Shown here in pieces: positions 8,220 through 15,730 of a stretch of DNA of 29,241 nucleotides (position 1 is the first letter of the stretch; each line of letters starts with the position of its first letter). The notes under the pieces are model-generated. The model was not told the DNA's origin, did no database searches, and saw only the letters and a list, made by a program, of their open reading frames with translations. This DNA comes from Corticimicrobacter sp040137905. Lineage in GTDB: Bacteria; Pseudomonadota; Gammaproteobacteria; Burkholderiales; Burkholderiaceae_B. The translations under genes were made by a program, and so were the position numbers. Where the stretch lies: NCBI RefSeq assembly GCF_040137905.1, contig NZ_JBEFDG010000031.1:1-29241 (forward strand). The letters run 5' to 3'.

Positions 8220-8264
8220 GCCTGCGAAAGCATGCTTTTAGCAGTCAACATGCTTTTGACAGGC
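8220..8264 (+). promoter_or_regulatory. Strong hairpin at the 5' end of the rpsB leader
   Basis: Bases 8220-8234 pair with 8249-8264. There are 15 pairs, counting one G-U, with a single bulged A at 8259 and a 14-base loop. The arms also carry a direct repeat CATGCTTTT at 8231-8239 and 8249-8257. It would form at the start of the rpsB transcript predicted from the promoter above. No T-run follows. It could be an RNA element, such as feedback by S2 or mRNA protection, or a DNA operator for the divergent promoters. Confidence 0.55.
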
Positions 8265-8434
8265 AAAACGTGGCTTTCCGGAAATGCGTTCGATGAACTG
8301 TATCCCGAAGCTGCAAACCGCCGCAATCATGCGGCAAATAGCGCAGTACACCAACCAGGGTGTCGCCGGCAGGTCTTTTGTGATCGTGCCAGTCGATGCG
8401 GGTGTGCTGCAGGACCCAACCCTCGGAGAACATT

Positions 8435-9190
8435 ATGTCCGTGTCCATGCGTGAAATGCTCGAAGCCGGTGTCCATTTCGGCCACCAGACCCGTTACTGG
8501 AATCCCAAGATGGCTCAGTACATCTTCGGTCAGCGTAACAAGATCCACATCATCAACCTCGAACAGACGGTTGCAAAGTTCCAGGAAGCCACCAAGTTCA
8601 TCCAGCAGATCGCTGCCAAGGGCGGTTCGGTGCTGATCGTCGGCACCAAGCGTGCAGCTCGCGACATCGTTGCCGAAGAAGCACAGCGTGCCGGCGTGCC
8701 CTATGTCGACAGCCGCTGGCTGGGTGGCATGCTGACCAACTTCAAGACGGTCAAGAGCTCGATCAAGCGCCTGAAAGACATGGAAGCCCTGCAGGAAGAG
8801 GGTGGCACCGAGCGCATGAGCAAGAAGGAAGCGCTTCTGTTCCAGCGCGAACTCGAAAAGCTGAACAAGTCGATCGGCGGCATCAAGGACATGACCACGC
8901 TGCCTGACGCCATCTTCGTCATCGACGTCGGCTACCACAAGATTGCCGTGGCCGAAGCCCGTACCCTGGGTATTCCGGTCGTGGCCGTGGTCGATACCAA
9001 CCACTCGCCCGACGGCGTGGCCCACGTCATTCCCGGCAACGACGATTCGGCTCGTGCCATCGCCCTGTATGCCCGTGGCGTGGCCGATGCCATCATCGCC
9101 GGCCGTGAACAGGCCGTGCAGGGTCTGGTCGAAGAAATCGCCGACGACGGTGCCGAAGAGTTCGTCGAAGTGAGCCAAGAAGAAGCCTGA
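8435..9190 (+). CDS. rpsB: 30S ribosomal protein S2
   Basis: S2 binds late to the small ribosomal subunit and helps hold S1. The 251-residue protein starts MSVSMREMLEAGVHFGHQTR, the family signature, and contains RNKIHIINLEQT and VPYVDSRWLGGMLTNFKTV. The C-terminal part has VVDTNHSPDGVAHVIPGNDD. The in-frame extension back to 8396 is rejected because GGAG at 8425-8428 places the ribosome at the ATG at 8435 and the family begins there. The stop is followed by two stem-loops before tsf. In Escherichia coli rpsB-tsf is repressed by S2 through the rpsB leader; the long structured leader here is compatible with a similar control, but the elements were not matched. Confidence 0.98.
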   Translation: MSVSMREMLEAGVHFGHQTRYWNPKMAQYIFGQRNKIHIINLEQTVAKFQEATKFIQQIAAKGGSVLIVGTKRAARDIVAEEAQRAGVPYVDSRWLGGMLTNFKTVKSSIKRLKDMEALQEEGGTERMSKKEALLFQRELEKLNKSIGGIKDMTTLPDAIFVIDVGYHKIAVAEARTLGIPVVAVVDTNHSPDGVAHVIPGNDDSARAIALYARGVADAIIAGREQAVQGLVEEIADDGAEEFVEVSQEEA

Positions 9191-9221
9191 GCCCCTTCGG
9201 GGTATCCTGGTTGCTGATGTC

Positions 9222-9256
9222 GAGCCGGTAACCAAACAGGTGCACCGGCTCGTTTC
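9222..9256 (+). terminator. Intercistronic stem-loop between rpsB and tsf (attenuator-like)
   Basis: GAGCCGGT (9222-9229) pairs exactly with ACCGGCTC (9244-9251) around a 14-base loop. GTTTC follows, a poor T-run, so read-through is expected. A small CCCC-TTC-GGGG hairpin (9192-9202) lies just after the rpsB stop. Partial termination here would fit different needs for S2 and the more abundant EF-Ts. Confidence 0.5.
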
Positions 9257-9343
9257 ATGTTGGAGGGGTGCTGCTGCATCTATCCAACCCCCTGATTGTC
9301 CGGCACTGCCCTGGTGCGGTGCCTCAACGTATATGGAGCCAAC

Positions 9344-10222
9344 ATGGCTGAAATTACCGCCGCAATGGTCAAGACGCTGCGCGAGAAAACCGATGCGCCC
9401 ATGATGGAGTGCAAGAAAGCCCTGACCGAAGCCGAAGGCGATATGGCCCGTGCCGAAGAACTGCTGCGCGTCAAACTGGGCAGCAAGGCCAGCAAGGCTG
9501 CCGCCCGCGTGACCGCAGAAGGCCTGGTGGGCCTGTACATCGCTGACGACGCCAAGCTGGGTGCCGTGATCGAAATCAATTGCGAAACCGACTTCGTTGC
9601 CAAGAACGACGACTTCGTCAAGTTCGTTGCCGATATCGCCCGCCTGGTGGCTGACAAGAATCCGGCCGACGTGGCTGCGCTGTCGGCCCTGTCGTTCGAG
9701 GAAGGCACGGTTGATTCGGTGCGTTCGGCCCTGATCGGCAAGATCGGTGAGAACATCACCATCCGTCGCTTCCAGCGCATCGAAACGGCCAACAAGCTGG
9801 CCAGTTACGTGCACGGCGGCCGCATTGGCGTGCTGGTCGAGTATGCTGGTGCCGATGAAGTGGGCAAGGATCTGGCCATGCACATCGCCGCAACCCGTCC
9901 CAAGGCACTTGACGCTGCTGGCGTACCGGCTGCTGATATCGCCACCGAGCGTTCGGTGGCCGAGCAGAAGGCTGCCGAATCCGGCAAGCCGGCAGAAATC
10001 GTCGCCAAGATGGTCGAGGGTTCGGTGCAGAAGTTCCTGAAGGAAGTGACCCTGCTGTCGCAGCCCTTCGTCAAGAACGACAAGCAGACTGTTGAGCAAC
10101 TGCTCAAGGAAAAGTCGGCTTCGATCACGACCTTCGTGCTCTATGTCGTGGGCGAAGGCATCGAAAAGCGCGTTGACGACTTCGCTGCCGAAGTGGCCGC
10201 CGCCCAGGCTGCCGCTCAGTAA
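9344..10222 (+). CDS. tsf: Elongation factor Ts
   Basis: EF-Ts is the nucleotide exchange factor that recharges EF-Tu with GTP. The 292-residue product begins MAEITAAMVKTLREKTDAPM, the UBA-like N-terminal domain that binds EF-Tu, followed by MECKKALTEAEGD. The core motif EINCETDFVAKNDDF holds the TDFVAK element that contacts the EF-Tu G domain. The middle and C-terminal parts show GGRIGVLVEYAG, then PFVKNDKQTVEQLL and SITTFVLYVVGEG. An upstream in-frame start at 9296 is rejected. GGAG lies just before the ATG at 9344, and the family starts there. It is downstream of rpsB, as in most bacteria, and is followed by a clear intrinsic terminator. Confidence 0.98.
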   Translation: MAEITAAMVKTLREKTDAPMMECKKALTEAEGDMARAEELLRVKLGSKASKAAARVTAEGLVGLYIADDAKLGAVIEINCETDFVAKNDDFVKFVADIARLVADKNPADVAALSALSFEEGTVDSVRSALIGKIGENITIRRFQRIETANKLASYVHGGRIGVLVEYAGADEVGKDLAMHIAATRPKALDAAGVPAADIATERSVAEQKAAESGKPAEIVAKMVEGSVQKFLKEVTLLSQPFVKNDKQTVEQLLKEKSASITTFVLYVVGEGIEKRVDDFAAEVAAAQAAAQ

Positions 10223-10275
10223 TACCGTGCTGCTTCGCACCGGCCTGCGGGTGGGTGCGAAAGTCTTGCGCGGCA

Positions 10276-10306
10276 TGGGCCGCCCTGGAGGCGGCCCATT
10301 CTTTTA
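10276..10306 (+). terminator. Intrinsic terminator after tsf
   Basis: A nine-pair stem (TGGGCCGCC at 10276-10284, GGCGGCCCA at 10290-10298) with a five-base loop is followed by TTCTTTT. This ends the rpsB-tsf unit, so pyrH likely has its own promoter in the 52 bases between the terminator and its start. No clear promoter match was seen there. Confidence 0.85.
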
Positions 10307-10357
10307 CCGTACTTTTGTTTTAAACTCCCAAGCTGGATGGTTCCTGCGAGCAAGCAC

Positions 10358-11074
10358 ATGACAACCCGAGCATATAAACGCGTCCTTCTCAAGCTGTCCG
10401 GCGAGGCCCTGATGGGCGAGGACGCCTTCGGCATCAATCGCGCCACCATCCTGCGCATGACCGAAGAAGTCGCAGAAGTCGCCAGCCAGGGTACCGAACT
10501 GGCCATCGTGATTGGTGGCGGCAACATTTTCCGCGGTGTGGCACCCGGTGCCCAGGGCATGGATCGCGCCACCGCCGACTACATGGGCATGATGGCCACC
10601 GTGATGAACGCGCTGGCCCTGCAGGATGCCCTCAAACACCGCCAGATCGATACCCGCGTGCAGTCCGCACTCAACATCGACCAGGTGGTCGAACCCTATA
10701 TCCGTCCCAAGGCCCTGCGCTACCTCGAAGAAGGCAAGGTCGTGATTTTTGCGGCCGGGACAGGCAATCCGTTTTTCACCACTGATACGGCAGCCGCCCT
10801 GCGCGGTGCCGAAATCGGCGCAGAGGTTGTCCTCAAGGCAACCAAGGTCGATGGCATCTACAGTGCCGATCCCAACAAGGATCCCACGGCAACCCGCTAC
10901 AGCCGCATCAGCTTTGACGAGGCCATCGTGCGTCGCCTGGAAGTCATGGATGCCACGGCGTTTGCCCTGTGCCGCGACCAGAAGCTGCCGATCAAGGTGT
11001 TCTCCATCAACAAGCCAGGAGCTCTCAAACGCGTCATCGGTGGCGAGGACGAGGGCACGCTGGTACATGTCTGA
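10358..11074 (+). CDS. pyrH: Uridylate kinase (UMP kinase)
   Basis: PyrH phosphorylates UMP to UDP in the cytoplasm. It belongs to the amino-acid kinase fold and acts as a hexamer. The 238-residue product begins MTTRAYKRVLLKLSGEALMG and has the family motifs GGGNIFRG (residues about 55-62), AAGTGNPFFTTDTAAALR, LKATKVDGIYSADPNKDP and, near the end, VIGGEDEGTLV. The in-frame start seven codons upstream at 10337 is rejected, because the family starts at MTTR-like residues and the length then fits. The Shine-Dalgarno sequence is weak. The gene heads the run that continues with frr 20 bases later. Confidence 0.97.
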   Translation: MTTRAYKRVLLKLSGEALMGEDAFGINRATILRMTEEVAEVASQGTELAIVIGGGNIFRGVAPGAQGMDRATADYMGMMATVMNALALQDALKHRQIDTRVQSALNIDQVVEPYIRPKALRYLEEGKVVIFAAGTGNPFFTTDTAAALRGAEIGAEVVLKATKVDGIYSADPNKDPTATRYSRISFDEAIVRRLEVMDATAFALCRDQKLPIKVFSINKPGALKRVIGGEDEGTLVHV

Positions 11075-11094
11075 CAGCTGACAAGGAATTCGCA

Positions 11095-11655
11095 ATGAGT
11101 GTCGCAGAGATCAAGCAATCGGCCGAAAGCCGCATGACCAAGACCCTGGAAGCCCTCAAGACGGATCTGGCCAAGATCCGTACGGGACGCGCCCACACAG
11201 GCATCCTGGATCACGTCACGGTCGAGTACTACGGCTCCCCGGTGCCGATCAGCCAGGTGGCCAACGTCAATCTGGTGGATGCTCGCAACCTGAGTGTGCA
11301 GCCCTGGGAAAAGAACATGGCAGGCCCTATCGAAAAGGCCATCCGTGAGTCCGACCTCGGCCTGAACCCGGTGCCGATGGGCGATACCATTCGCGTGCCG
11401 ATGCCGGCCCTGACCGAAGAGCGTCGTCGCGACCTCACCAAAGTGGTCAAGTCCACCGGCGAGGATGCCAAGATCGCCGTGCGCAATCTGCGTCGCGACA
11501 GCAACGAAGCCTTCAAGAAGCTGGTCAAGGACAAGGATATTTCCGAAGACGATGAACGTCGTGCCCAGGACGATATCCAGAAATTGACCGACCGTTTCGT
11601 GCAGGAAGTCGACAAGCTGGTCGCCCAGAAAGACGCTGAAATCATGACCGTCTGA
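11095..11655 (+). CDS. frr: Ribosome recycling factor
   Basis: RRF, with EF-G, splits the ribosome after termination. The 186-residue length is typical. The L-shaped fold is recognisable: a three-helix bundle (start MSVAEIKQSAESRMTKTLEA, end LTDRFVQEVDKLVAQKDAEI) around a small beta domain containing LDHVTVEYYGSPVPISQVAN. Conserved IRTGRAH and RVPMPALTEERRRDL are present. The ATG follows AAGGAA with seven bases between. Longer frames opening upstream overlap pyrH and are not used. It is 20 bases after pyrH, the usual pair, and before uppS. Confidence 0.98.
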   Translation: MSVAEIKQSAESRMTKTLEALKTDLAKIRTGRAHTGILDHVTVEYYGSPVPISQVANVNLVDARNLSVQPWEKNMAGPIEKAIRESDLGLNPVPMGDTIRVPMPALTEERRRDLTKVVKSTGEDAKIAVRNLRRDSNEAFKKLVKDKDISEDDERRAQDDIQKLTDRFVQEVDKLVAQKDAEIMTV

Positions 11656-11677
11656 GCGACGGTCGGTGTCGAACGCC

Positions 11678-12436
11678 ATGGTCCAGAGTTCAACGCTGGC
11701 AATTCCCGACACCGGCAAGGTGCCTGGTCATGTCGCCATCATCATGGATGGCAACGGTCGCTGGGCGGTCGCCCGGCATCTGCCGCGCACGGCAGGGCAT
11801 GCCAAGGGTGTGCAGGCCGTGCGGCGCATCGTCGAAGCCTGCGGGCGGCAGGGCGTGCAGCATCTTACGCTGTTCGCCTTCAGTTCCGAGAACTGGCGCC
11901 GGCCGATCGAGGAGGTCACGCTGCTGATGCGCCTCTTCATGCAGGCGCTGGATCGCGAAGTCGGACGCCTGCACGAGCAGGGGGTCTGCCTGCATGTGAT
12001 CGGCGACCTCGGTGCCTTCGACGCCTCGTTGCGCCAGCGCATCAAGGCGGCCGAAACCCTCACGCGCGGCAATACGCGCATGCATCTCACCATTGCAGCC
12101 AATTATGGTGGCCGCTGGGATATCCTCAATGCCATGCGCACCGTGCTGGCAGAGCGCCCGGAGCTGGCTGCCGATCCTTCGCAACTGGACGAGGCGGCCC
12201 TGCTGCCGCATCTGGCGATGCCCTGGGCACCGGAGCCCGATCTGTTCATCCGCACTGGCGGCGAGCAGCGCATTTCCAATTTCATGATCTGGCAACTGGC
12301 CTATACCGAGCTGTACTTCACGGATGCCTATTGGCCCGATTTCGATCGTGACGAGCTGCAGCGTGCCTTTGACTGGTATGCATCGCGTGAGCGCCGGTTC
12401 GGCCGTACCAGCGCACAACTGAAAAATTCTCCCTGA
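11678..12436 (+). CDS. uppS: Undecaprenyl diphosphate synthase (cis-prenyltransferase)
   Basis: UppS adds isoprene units to farnesyl diphosphate and makes the C55 carrier for peptidoglycan and O-antigen. The protein has 252 residues from this ATG. It shows HVAIIMDGNGRWA with the catalytic aspartate at residue 24. It also has the central LTLFAFSSENWRRP and the C-terminal LFIRTGGEQRISNFMIWQLA, all diagnostic. A GTG at 11666 would add four residues. I prefer the ATG because SSTLAIP then aligns with the start I recall for Bordetella UppS, but neither has a good ribosome site. cdsA follows after eight bases. Confidence 0.96.
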   Translation: MVQSSTLAIPDTGKVPGHVAIIMDGNGRWAVARHLPRTAGHAKGVQAVRRIVEACGRQGVQHLTLFAFSSENWRRPIEEVTLLMRLFMQALDREVGRLHEQGVCLHVIGDLGAFDASLRQRIKAAETLTRGNTRMHLTIAANYGGRWDILNAMRTVLAERPELAADPSQLDEAALLPHLAMPWAPEPDLFIRTGGEQRISNFMIWQLAYTELYFTDAYWPDFDRDELQRAFDWYASRERRFGRTSAQLKNSP

Positions 12437-12444
12437 GGCGTTTC

Positions 12445-13122
12445 ATGCTGCGAGAACGAGTCATTACCGCCATCATCCTGCTTGCCATCGTGGCTGCGGT
12501 GCTGGCGGCACCGGGTACGCTGGCATTTGCGGCCTTCATCCTGTTGACCATCGGTTGCGCCCTGTGGGAATGGCTGCGACTGACGGGCCTGGCAGCATAT
12601 CCCCGTCCATCCTATTACAGCGTGCCACTGGGCATGCTGGCGGTGCCTGTGCTGACCTTTGCGGGTTGCGCCCTGTACTTCATGTACAGCCACCATGGTG
12701 CAATCTACCTGCTGTCCGTGCTGGCATTGGTCTGGATCGCCGATATCGGTGCCTATTTCGCCGGCAAGGCTTTCGGCCGACACAAGCTGGCTCCCACCAT
12801 CAGCCCCGGAAAGACCCGTGAGGGTGCGCTGGCAGGTATTGCAGCAGCCGTGCTCTGGGTGTTGCTGACGGCGCTCTGGAGTCCTGATACCTTTGGTGCT
12901 GCACTGGTGGCACGTTTCGGCGTTACCCTGACGGTCGTGCTGGCCATCGTGCTGGCAGCCCTGTCGATTGCCGGTGATCTGTTCGAGTCCTGGCTCAAGC
13001 GACGTGCCGGTGCCAAGGATTCCAGCCGGCTGCTGCCGGGACATGGTGGCGTGCTGGATCGTATCGACGCCATTCTGCCGGTTGCACCGCTGGCATGGGT
13101 GCTTAGCGTCTGGAGCCATTGA
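12445..13122 (+). CDS. cdsA: Phosphatidate cytidylyltransferase (CDP-diacylglycerol synthase)
   Basis: CdsA activates phosphatidate with CTP for phospholipid synthesis in the inner membrane. The 225-residue protein has several membrane helices and the full family signature at 182-208, SWLKRRAGAKDSSRLLPGHG followed by GVLDRID. Also visible is WIADIGAYFAGKAFGRHKL near 97-115. It is about 50 residues shorter than the usual 270-285; the shortfall appears to be in the N-terminal membrane part, while the catalytic half is complete. There is no sign of a frameshift, and eight bases separate it from uppS. The stop overlaps a possible TTG start of dxr. Confidence 0.95.
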   Translation: MLRERVITAIILLAIVAAVLAAPGTLAFAAFILLTIGCALWEWLRLTGLAAYPRPSYYSVPLGMLAVPVLTFAGCALYFMYSHHGAIYLLSVLALVWIADIGAYFAGKAFGRHKLAPTISPGKTREGALAGIAAAVLWVLLTALWSPDTFGAALVARFGVTLTVVLAIVLAALSIAGDLFESWLKRRAGAKDSSRLLPGHGGVLDRIDAILPVAPLAWVLSVWSH

Positions 13123-13127
13123 GCAGC

Positions 13128-14315
13128 ATGCGTCACGTTACTATCCTGGGAGCCAGCGGTTCGATCGGTGCCAGCACGCTGGATGTGATCGCCCGTCACC
13201 CCGATCTGTTCCGCATTCATGCACTGAGCGGTCATCGCCGCATGGATATCCTGGCCCAGCGGGCTGCCGCCAGTCGTGCCCGCGTGGTCGCAGTGCCTGA
13301 CGAGGCGGCTGCCGATGCTTTCCGCCAGTTCTGGTCGGGCGGTACGTTGCCGGAAATCCGCGTGGGCGTACAGGCGCTCGCCGATATTGCAGCCGATTCT
13401 GCCAGTGATACGGTCGTCGCGGCTATCGTGGGCGCGGCGGGCCTGCCATCCGTGATGGCGGCAGCACATGCCGGCAAGCGTATCCTGCTGGCCAACAAGG
13501 AGGCGCTGGTTGCCGCCGGCAACCTGTTCATGCAGGCAGTGCGCGAGCATGGGGCAACCCTGTTGCCCATTGACAGTGAGCACAACGCCATTTTTCAATG
13601 CCTGCCGGCGCAGCATGCAGATTGCTCCGCAGCCGTCCCGGCACCTGGCGTGAAACGCCTGGTGCTGACCGCATCGGGCGGGCCGTTTCGACGTTTCTGG
13701 CCCGAACAGCTTGAAGGTGTCACTCCTGAGCAGGCCTGCGCCCATCCGAACTGGAGCATGGGCCGCAAGATTTCCGTCGATTCGGCAACCATGGTCAACA
13801 AGGGGCTGGAAGTGATCGAGGCGCACTGGCTGTTCAGCATGCCCGCCGATCGTCTCGAAGTGTTGATCCATCCGCAGAGTCTGGTCCATTCGCTGGTCGA
13901 ATATGACGATGGCTCGGTGCTGGCAGAGCTTGGCAATCCCGATATGCGCACGCCCATCGCTCAGGCACTGGCCTATCCGGACCGCATCAGCAGTGGCGTG
14001 GGGCTGCTGGATCTGGCAACGGCCGGCCGGCTGGATTTCGAGCAGCCGGATCCGCTGCGTTTTCCATGCCTGTCCCTGTGCATGCAGGCACTGCGTACCG
14101 GCCAGGCTGCCTGCATTGCCCTGAATGCCGCCAACGAAGTCGCCGTCGAGGCATTCCTGGCCGGCAATCTGCGCTATACCTGGATCGCCCGAGTGCTCGA
14201 TGCCGTGCTCGAGTGGCAGGCTGGTCTGCCGGAAGTGCGACTGGGTTCCCTGGAGGATATCCTTGAATTCGATCAACGTGCCCGCCATTACGCCGGCCAT
14301 CTGGGCCTTGCCTGA
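13128..14315 (+). CDS. dxr: 1-deoxy-D-xylulose 5-phosphate reductoisomerase
   Basis: Dxr (IspC) makes methylerythritol phosphate, the committed step of the MEP isoprenoid pathway, using NADPH and a divalent metal. The 395-residue protein begins MRHVTILGASGSIGASTLDV, with the NADPH-binding GxSGSIG loop. The metal site is LPIDSEHNAIFQ (Asp149, Glu151). SGGPFR follows, then HPNWSMGRKISVDSATMVNK and KGLEVIEAHWLF, all expected. A TTG at 13119 gives three more residues and sits three bases from GGAG, so the start is uncertain. The ATG is preferred because it puts the beta strand VTILG at the usual distance. It supplies precursors for the UppS product made by the gene two positions upstream. Confidence 0.97.
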   Translation: MRHVTILGASGSIGASTLDVIARHPDLFRIHALSGHRRMDILAQRAAASRARVVAVPDEAAADAFRQFWSGGTLPEIRVGVQALADIAADSASDTVVAAIVGAAGLPSVMAAAHAGKRILLANKEALVAAGNLFMQAVREHGATLLPIDSEHNAIFQCLPAQHADCSAAVPAPGVKRLVLTASGGPFRRFWPEQLEGVTPEQACAHPNWSMGRKISVDSATMVNKGLEVIEAHWLFSMPADRLEVLIHPQSLVHSLVEYDDGSVLAELGNPDMRTPIAQALAYPDRISSGVGLLDLATAGRLDFEQPDPLRFPCLSLCMQALRTGQAACIALNAANEVAVEAFLAGNLRYTWIARVLDAVLEWQAGLPEVRLGSLEDILEFDQRARHYAGHLGLA

Positions 14316-14327
14316 GCGACATTCTGA

Positions 14328-15659
14328 ATGCTGACAACGCTTGCTGCCTTTGCCGTTGCCATCGGCATCCTGGTTACCTTTCACGAGTTTGGCCACTACA
14401 GCGTGGCCCGCTGGTGCGGGGTGCGTGTGCTGCGTTTCTCTGTCGGTTTCGGGCCGGTGCTCTGGCGTCGGGCAGATCGCAATGGCACGGAGTGGGCACT
14501 GTCCGCCATTCCGCTGGGCGGCTATGTCAAGATGCAGGACGATCCTGATCCGTCCTTGCCGGGGCCGGATGGTGCCTTTCGTACCAAATCGGTCTGGCAG
14601 CGGATCGCCATCGTCGCGGCCGGGCCGGTCTTCAATCTGATCCTGGCTGTTTTTCTCTATGCAGGCCTCAACCTGGCCGGCACACAGCAACCCCAACCGA
14701 TTCTGGCTGCCCCGGTCGTCGACAGCAGTGCTGCACAGGCGGGTATCCTGCCGGGGTCGCGCATCGAGCGAATCAATGGCCGCGATATTCGCAGTTGGGA
14801 TGAGGTTCGCTGGGCCATGCTGGATGCCTGGACGGCGGATCAGAGTGCACGGCTGGCATTGCTTTCGCCCGACGATCACAGCTACGAAGTGACCCTGGCA
14901 CCACTGGCCGGCTGGCATGACCGAGCCGATGAAGACATCCTCGCCGAGGCAGGCATCCGGTTGCGCGCCATTCCCAGGGTGCAGGAGGTCTTCGACGACT
15001 CGGCGGCGGCCGAGGCGGGCTTGCTCGAAGGCGATACGATTGTCGGTACGGACGCGATCGGCAATAGCGAATTCACGGTCGGGCAACTGGTGGAGGCGAT
15101 CCAGGCTCGTCCAGGTGAGTCCATGCGTTTCGATATCCTGCGCGATGGCACGCCCATGGTGCTGGCCGTCGTGCCGCGCGAGGCACTCGACGGGCAGGGC
15201 GCGACAGTGGGACGAATCGGTGCCAGCCTTGGGGCGGATGTGCCGATGGTGGATGTGCGCTATGGACCGATCGATGCCGTGCTGATGGGTGTGCAGCGTA
15301 CCTGGGATACAGCGGTCTTCTCGTTGCGCATGCTGGGCCGCATGCTGCTCGGCGATGTTTCCTGGCGCAATATCAGTGGCCCGGTCACCATCGCGGATTA
15401 TGCGGGGCAGAGCGCCAAGATAGGGCTGGCATCCTATGTCTCGTTCCTGGCGCTCGTCAGCATCAGCCTGGGCGTGCTCAATCTCTTGCCCATTCCGATG
15501 CTCGACGGTGGGCATCTGCTGTATTATCTGATCGAAATCGTCCGGGGCAGTCCGCCACCGGATCGCTGGATAGATATTGGTCAGCGCATCGGCCTGTCAT
15601 TGCTGGTGGCATTGATGATGCTGGCATTGTTCAACGACTTTACCCGTCTTTTAAGTTGA
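14328..15659 (+). CDS. rseP: Site-2 membrane zinc protease RseP
   Basis: RseP cleaves anti-sigma factor RseA within the membrane after DegS and so frees sigma-E; it also trims remnant signal peptides. The 443 residues start with a membrane helix carrying the zinc site HEFGH (His19, Glu20, His23). The third ligand is Asp393 in LLPIPMLDGGHLLYYL near the C-terminus. Two PDZ domains lie between, about residues 115-215 and 215-300. The length is close to the 450 of the Escherichia coli protein. It follows dxr by 12 bases and precedes bamA by 71 bases, the standard rseP-bamA-skp-lpxD order that groups envelope-assembly genes. Confidence 0.97.
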   Translation: MLTTLAAFAVAIGILVTFHEFGHYSVARWCGVRVLRFSVGFGPVLWRRADRNGTEWALSAIPLGGYVKMQDDPDPSLPGPDGAFRTKSVWQRIAIVAAGPVFNLILAVFLYAGLNLAGTQQPQPILAAPVVDSSAAQAGILPGSRIERINGRDIRSWDEVRWAMLDAWTADQSARLALLSPDDHSYEVTLAPLAGWHDRADEDILAEAGIRLRAIPRVQEVFDDSAAAEAGLLEGDTIVGTDAIGNSEFTVGQLVEAIQARPGESMRFDILRDGTPMVLAVVPREALDGQGATVGRIGASLGADVPMVDVRYGPIDAVLMGVQRTWDTAVFSLRMLGRMLLGDVSWRNISGPVTIADYAGQSAKIGLASYVSFLALVSISLGVLNLLPIPMLDGGHLLYYLIEIVRGSPPPDRWIDIGQRIGLSLLVALMMLALFNDFTRLLS

Positions 15660-15730
15660 TCGTGTTCTGGCTTAAAATCGCCGACCATATTCATTCACAT
15701 TCATATTGACGACCAAGAAGGATCGACAGG

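Noticed and set aside
8256..8261. Exact TTGACA in the rpsB leader
   Set aside because: No -10-like sequence lies 16-18 bases downstream, and the bases form the right arm of the leader hairpin.
8327..10276. A 649-codon minus-strand open frame opposite rpsB and tsf
   Set aside because: It covers two highly conserved genes and the spacer; it is a GC-driven shadow.
12753..15515. A 920-codon minus-strand open frame opposite cdsA, dxr and rseP
   Set aside because: It is antisense to three genes with complete family motifs, has a composition typical of GC-rich mirror frames and shows no recognisable domain.
15650..15678. TTTAAG-17-TAAAAT as a bamA promoter
   Set aside because: The -10 is fair but the -35 matches only three positions. 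It also lacks a sigma-E GAACTT/TCAAA pattern, so it is not called as a feature.
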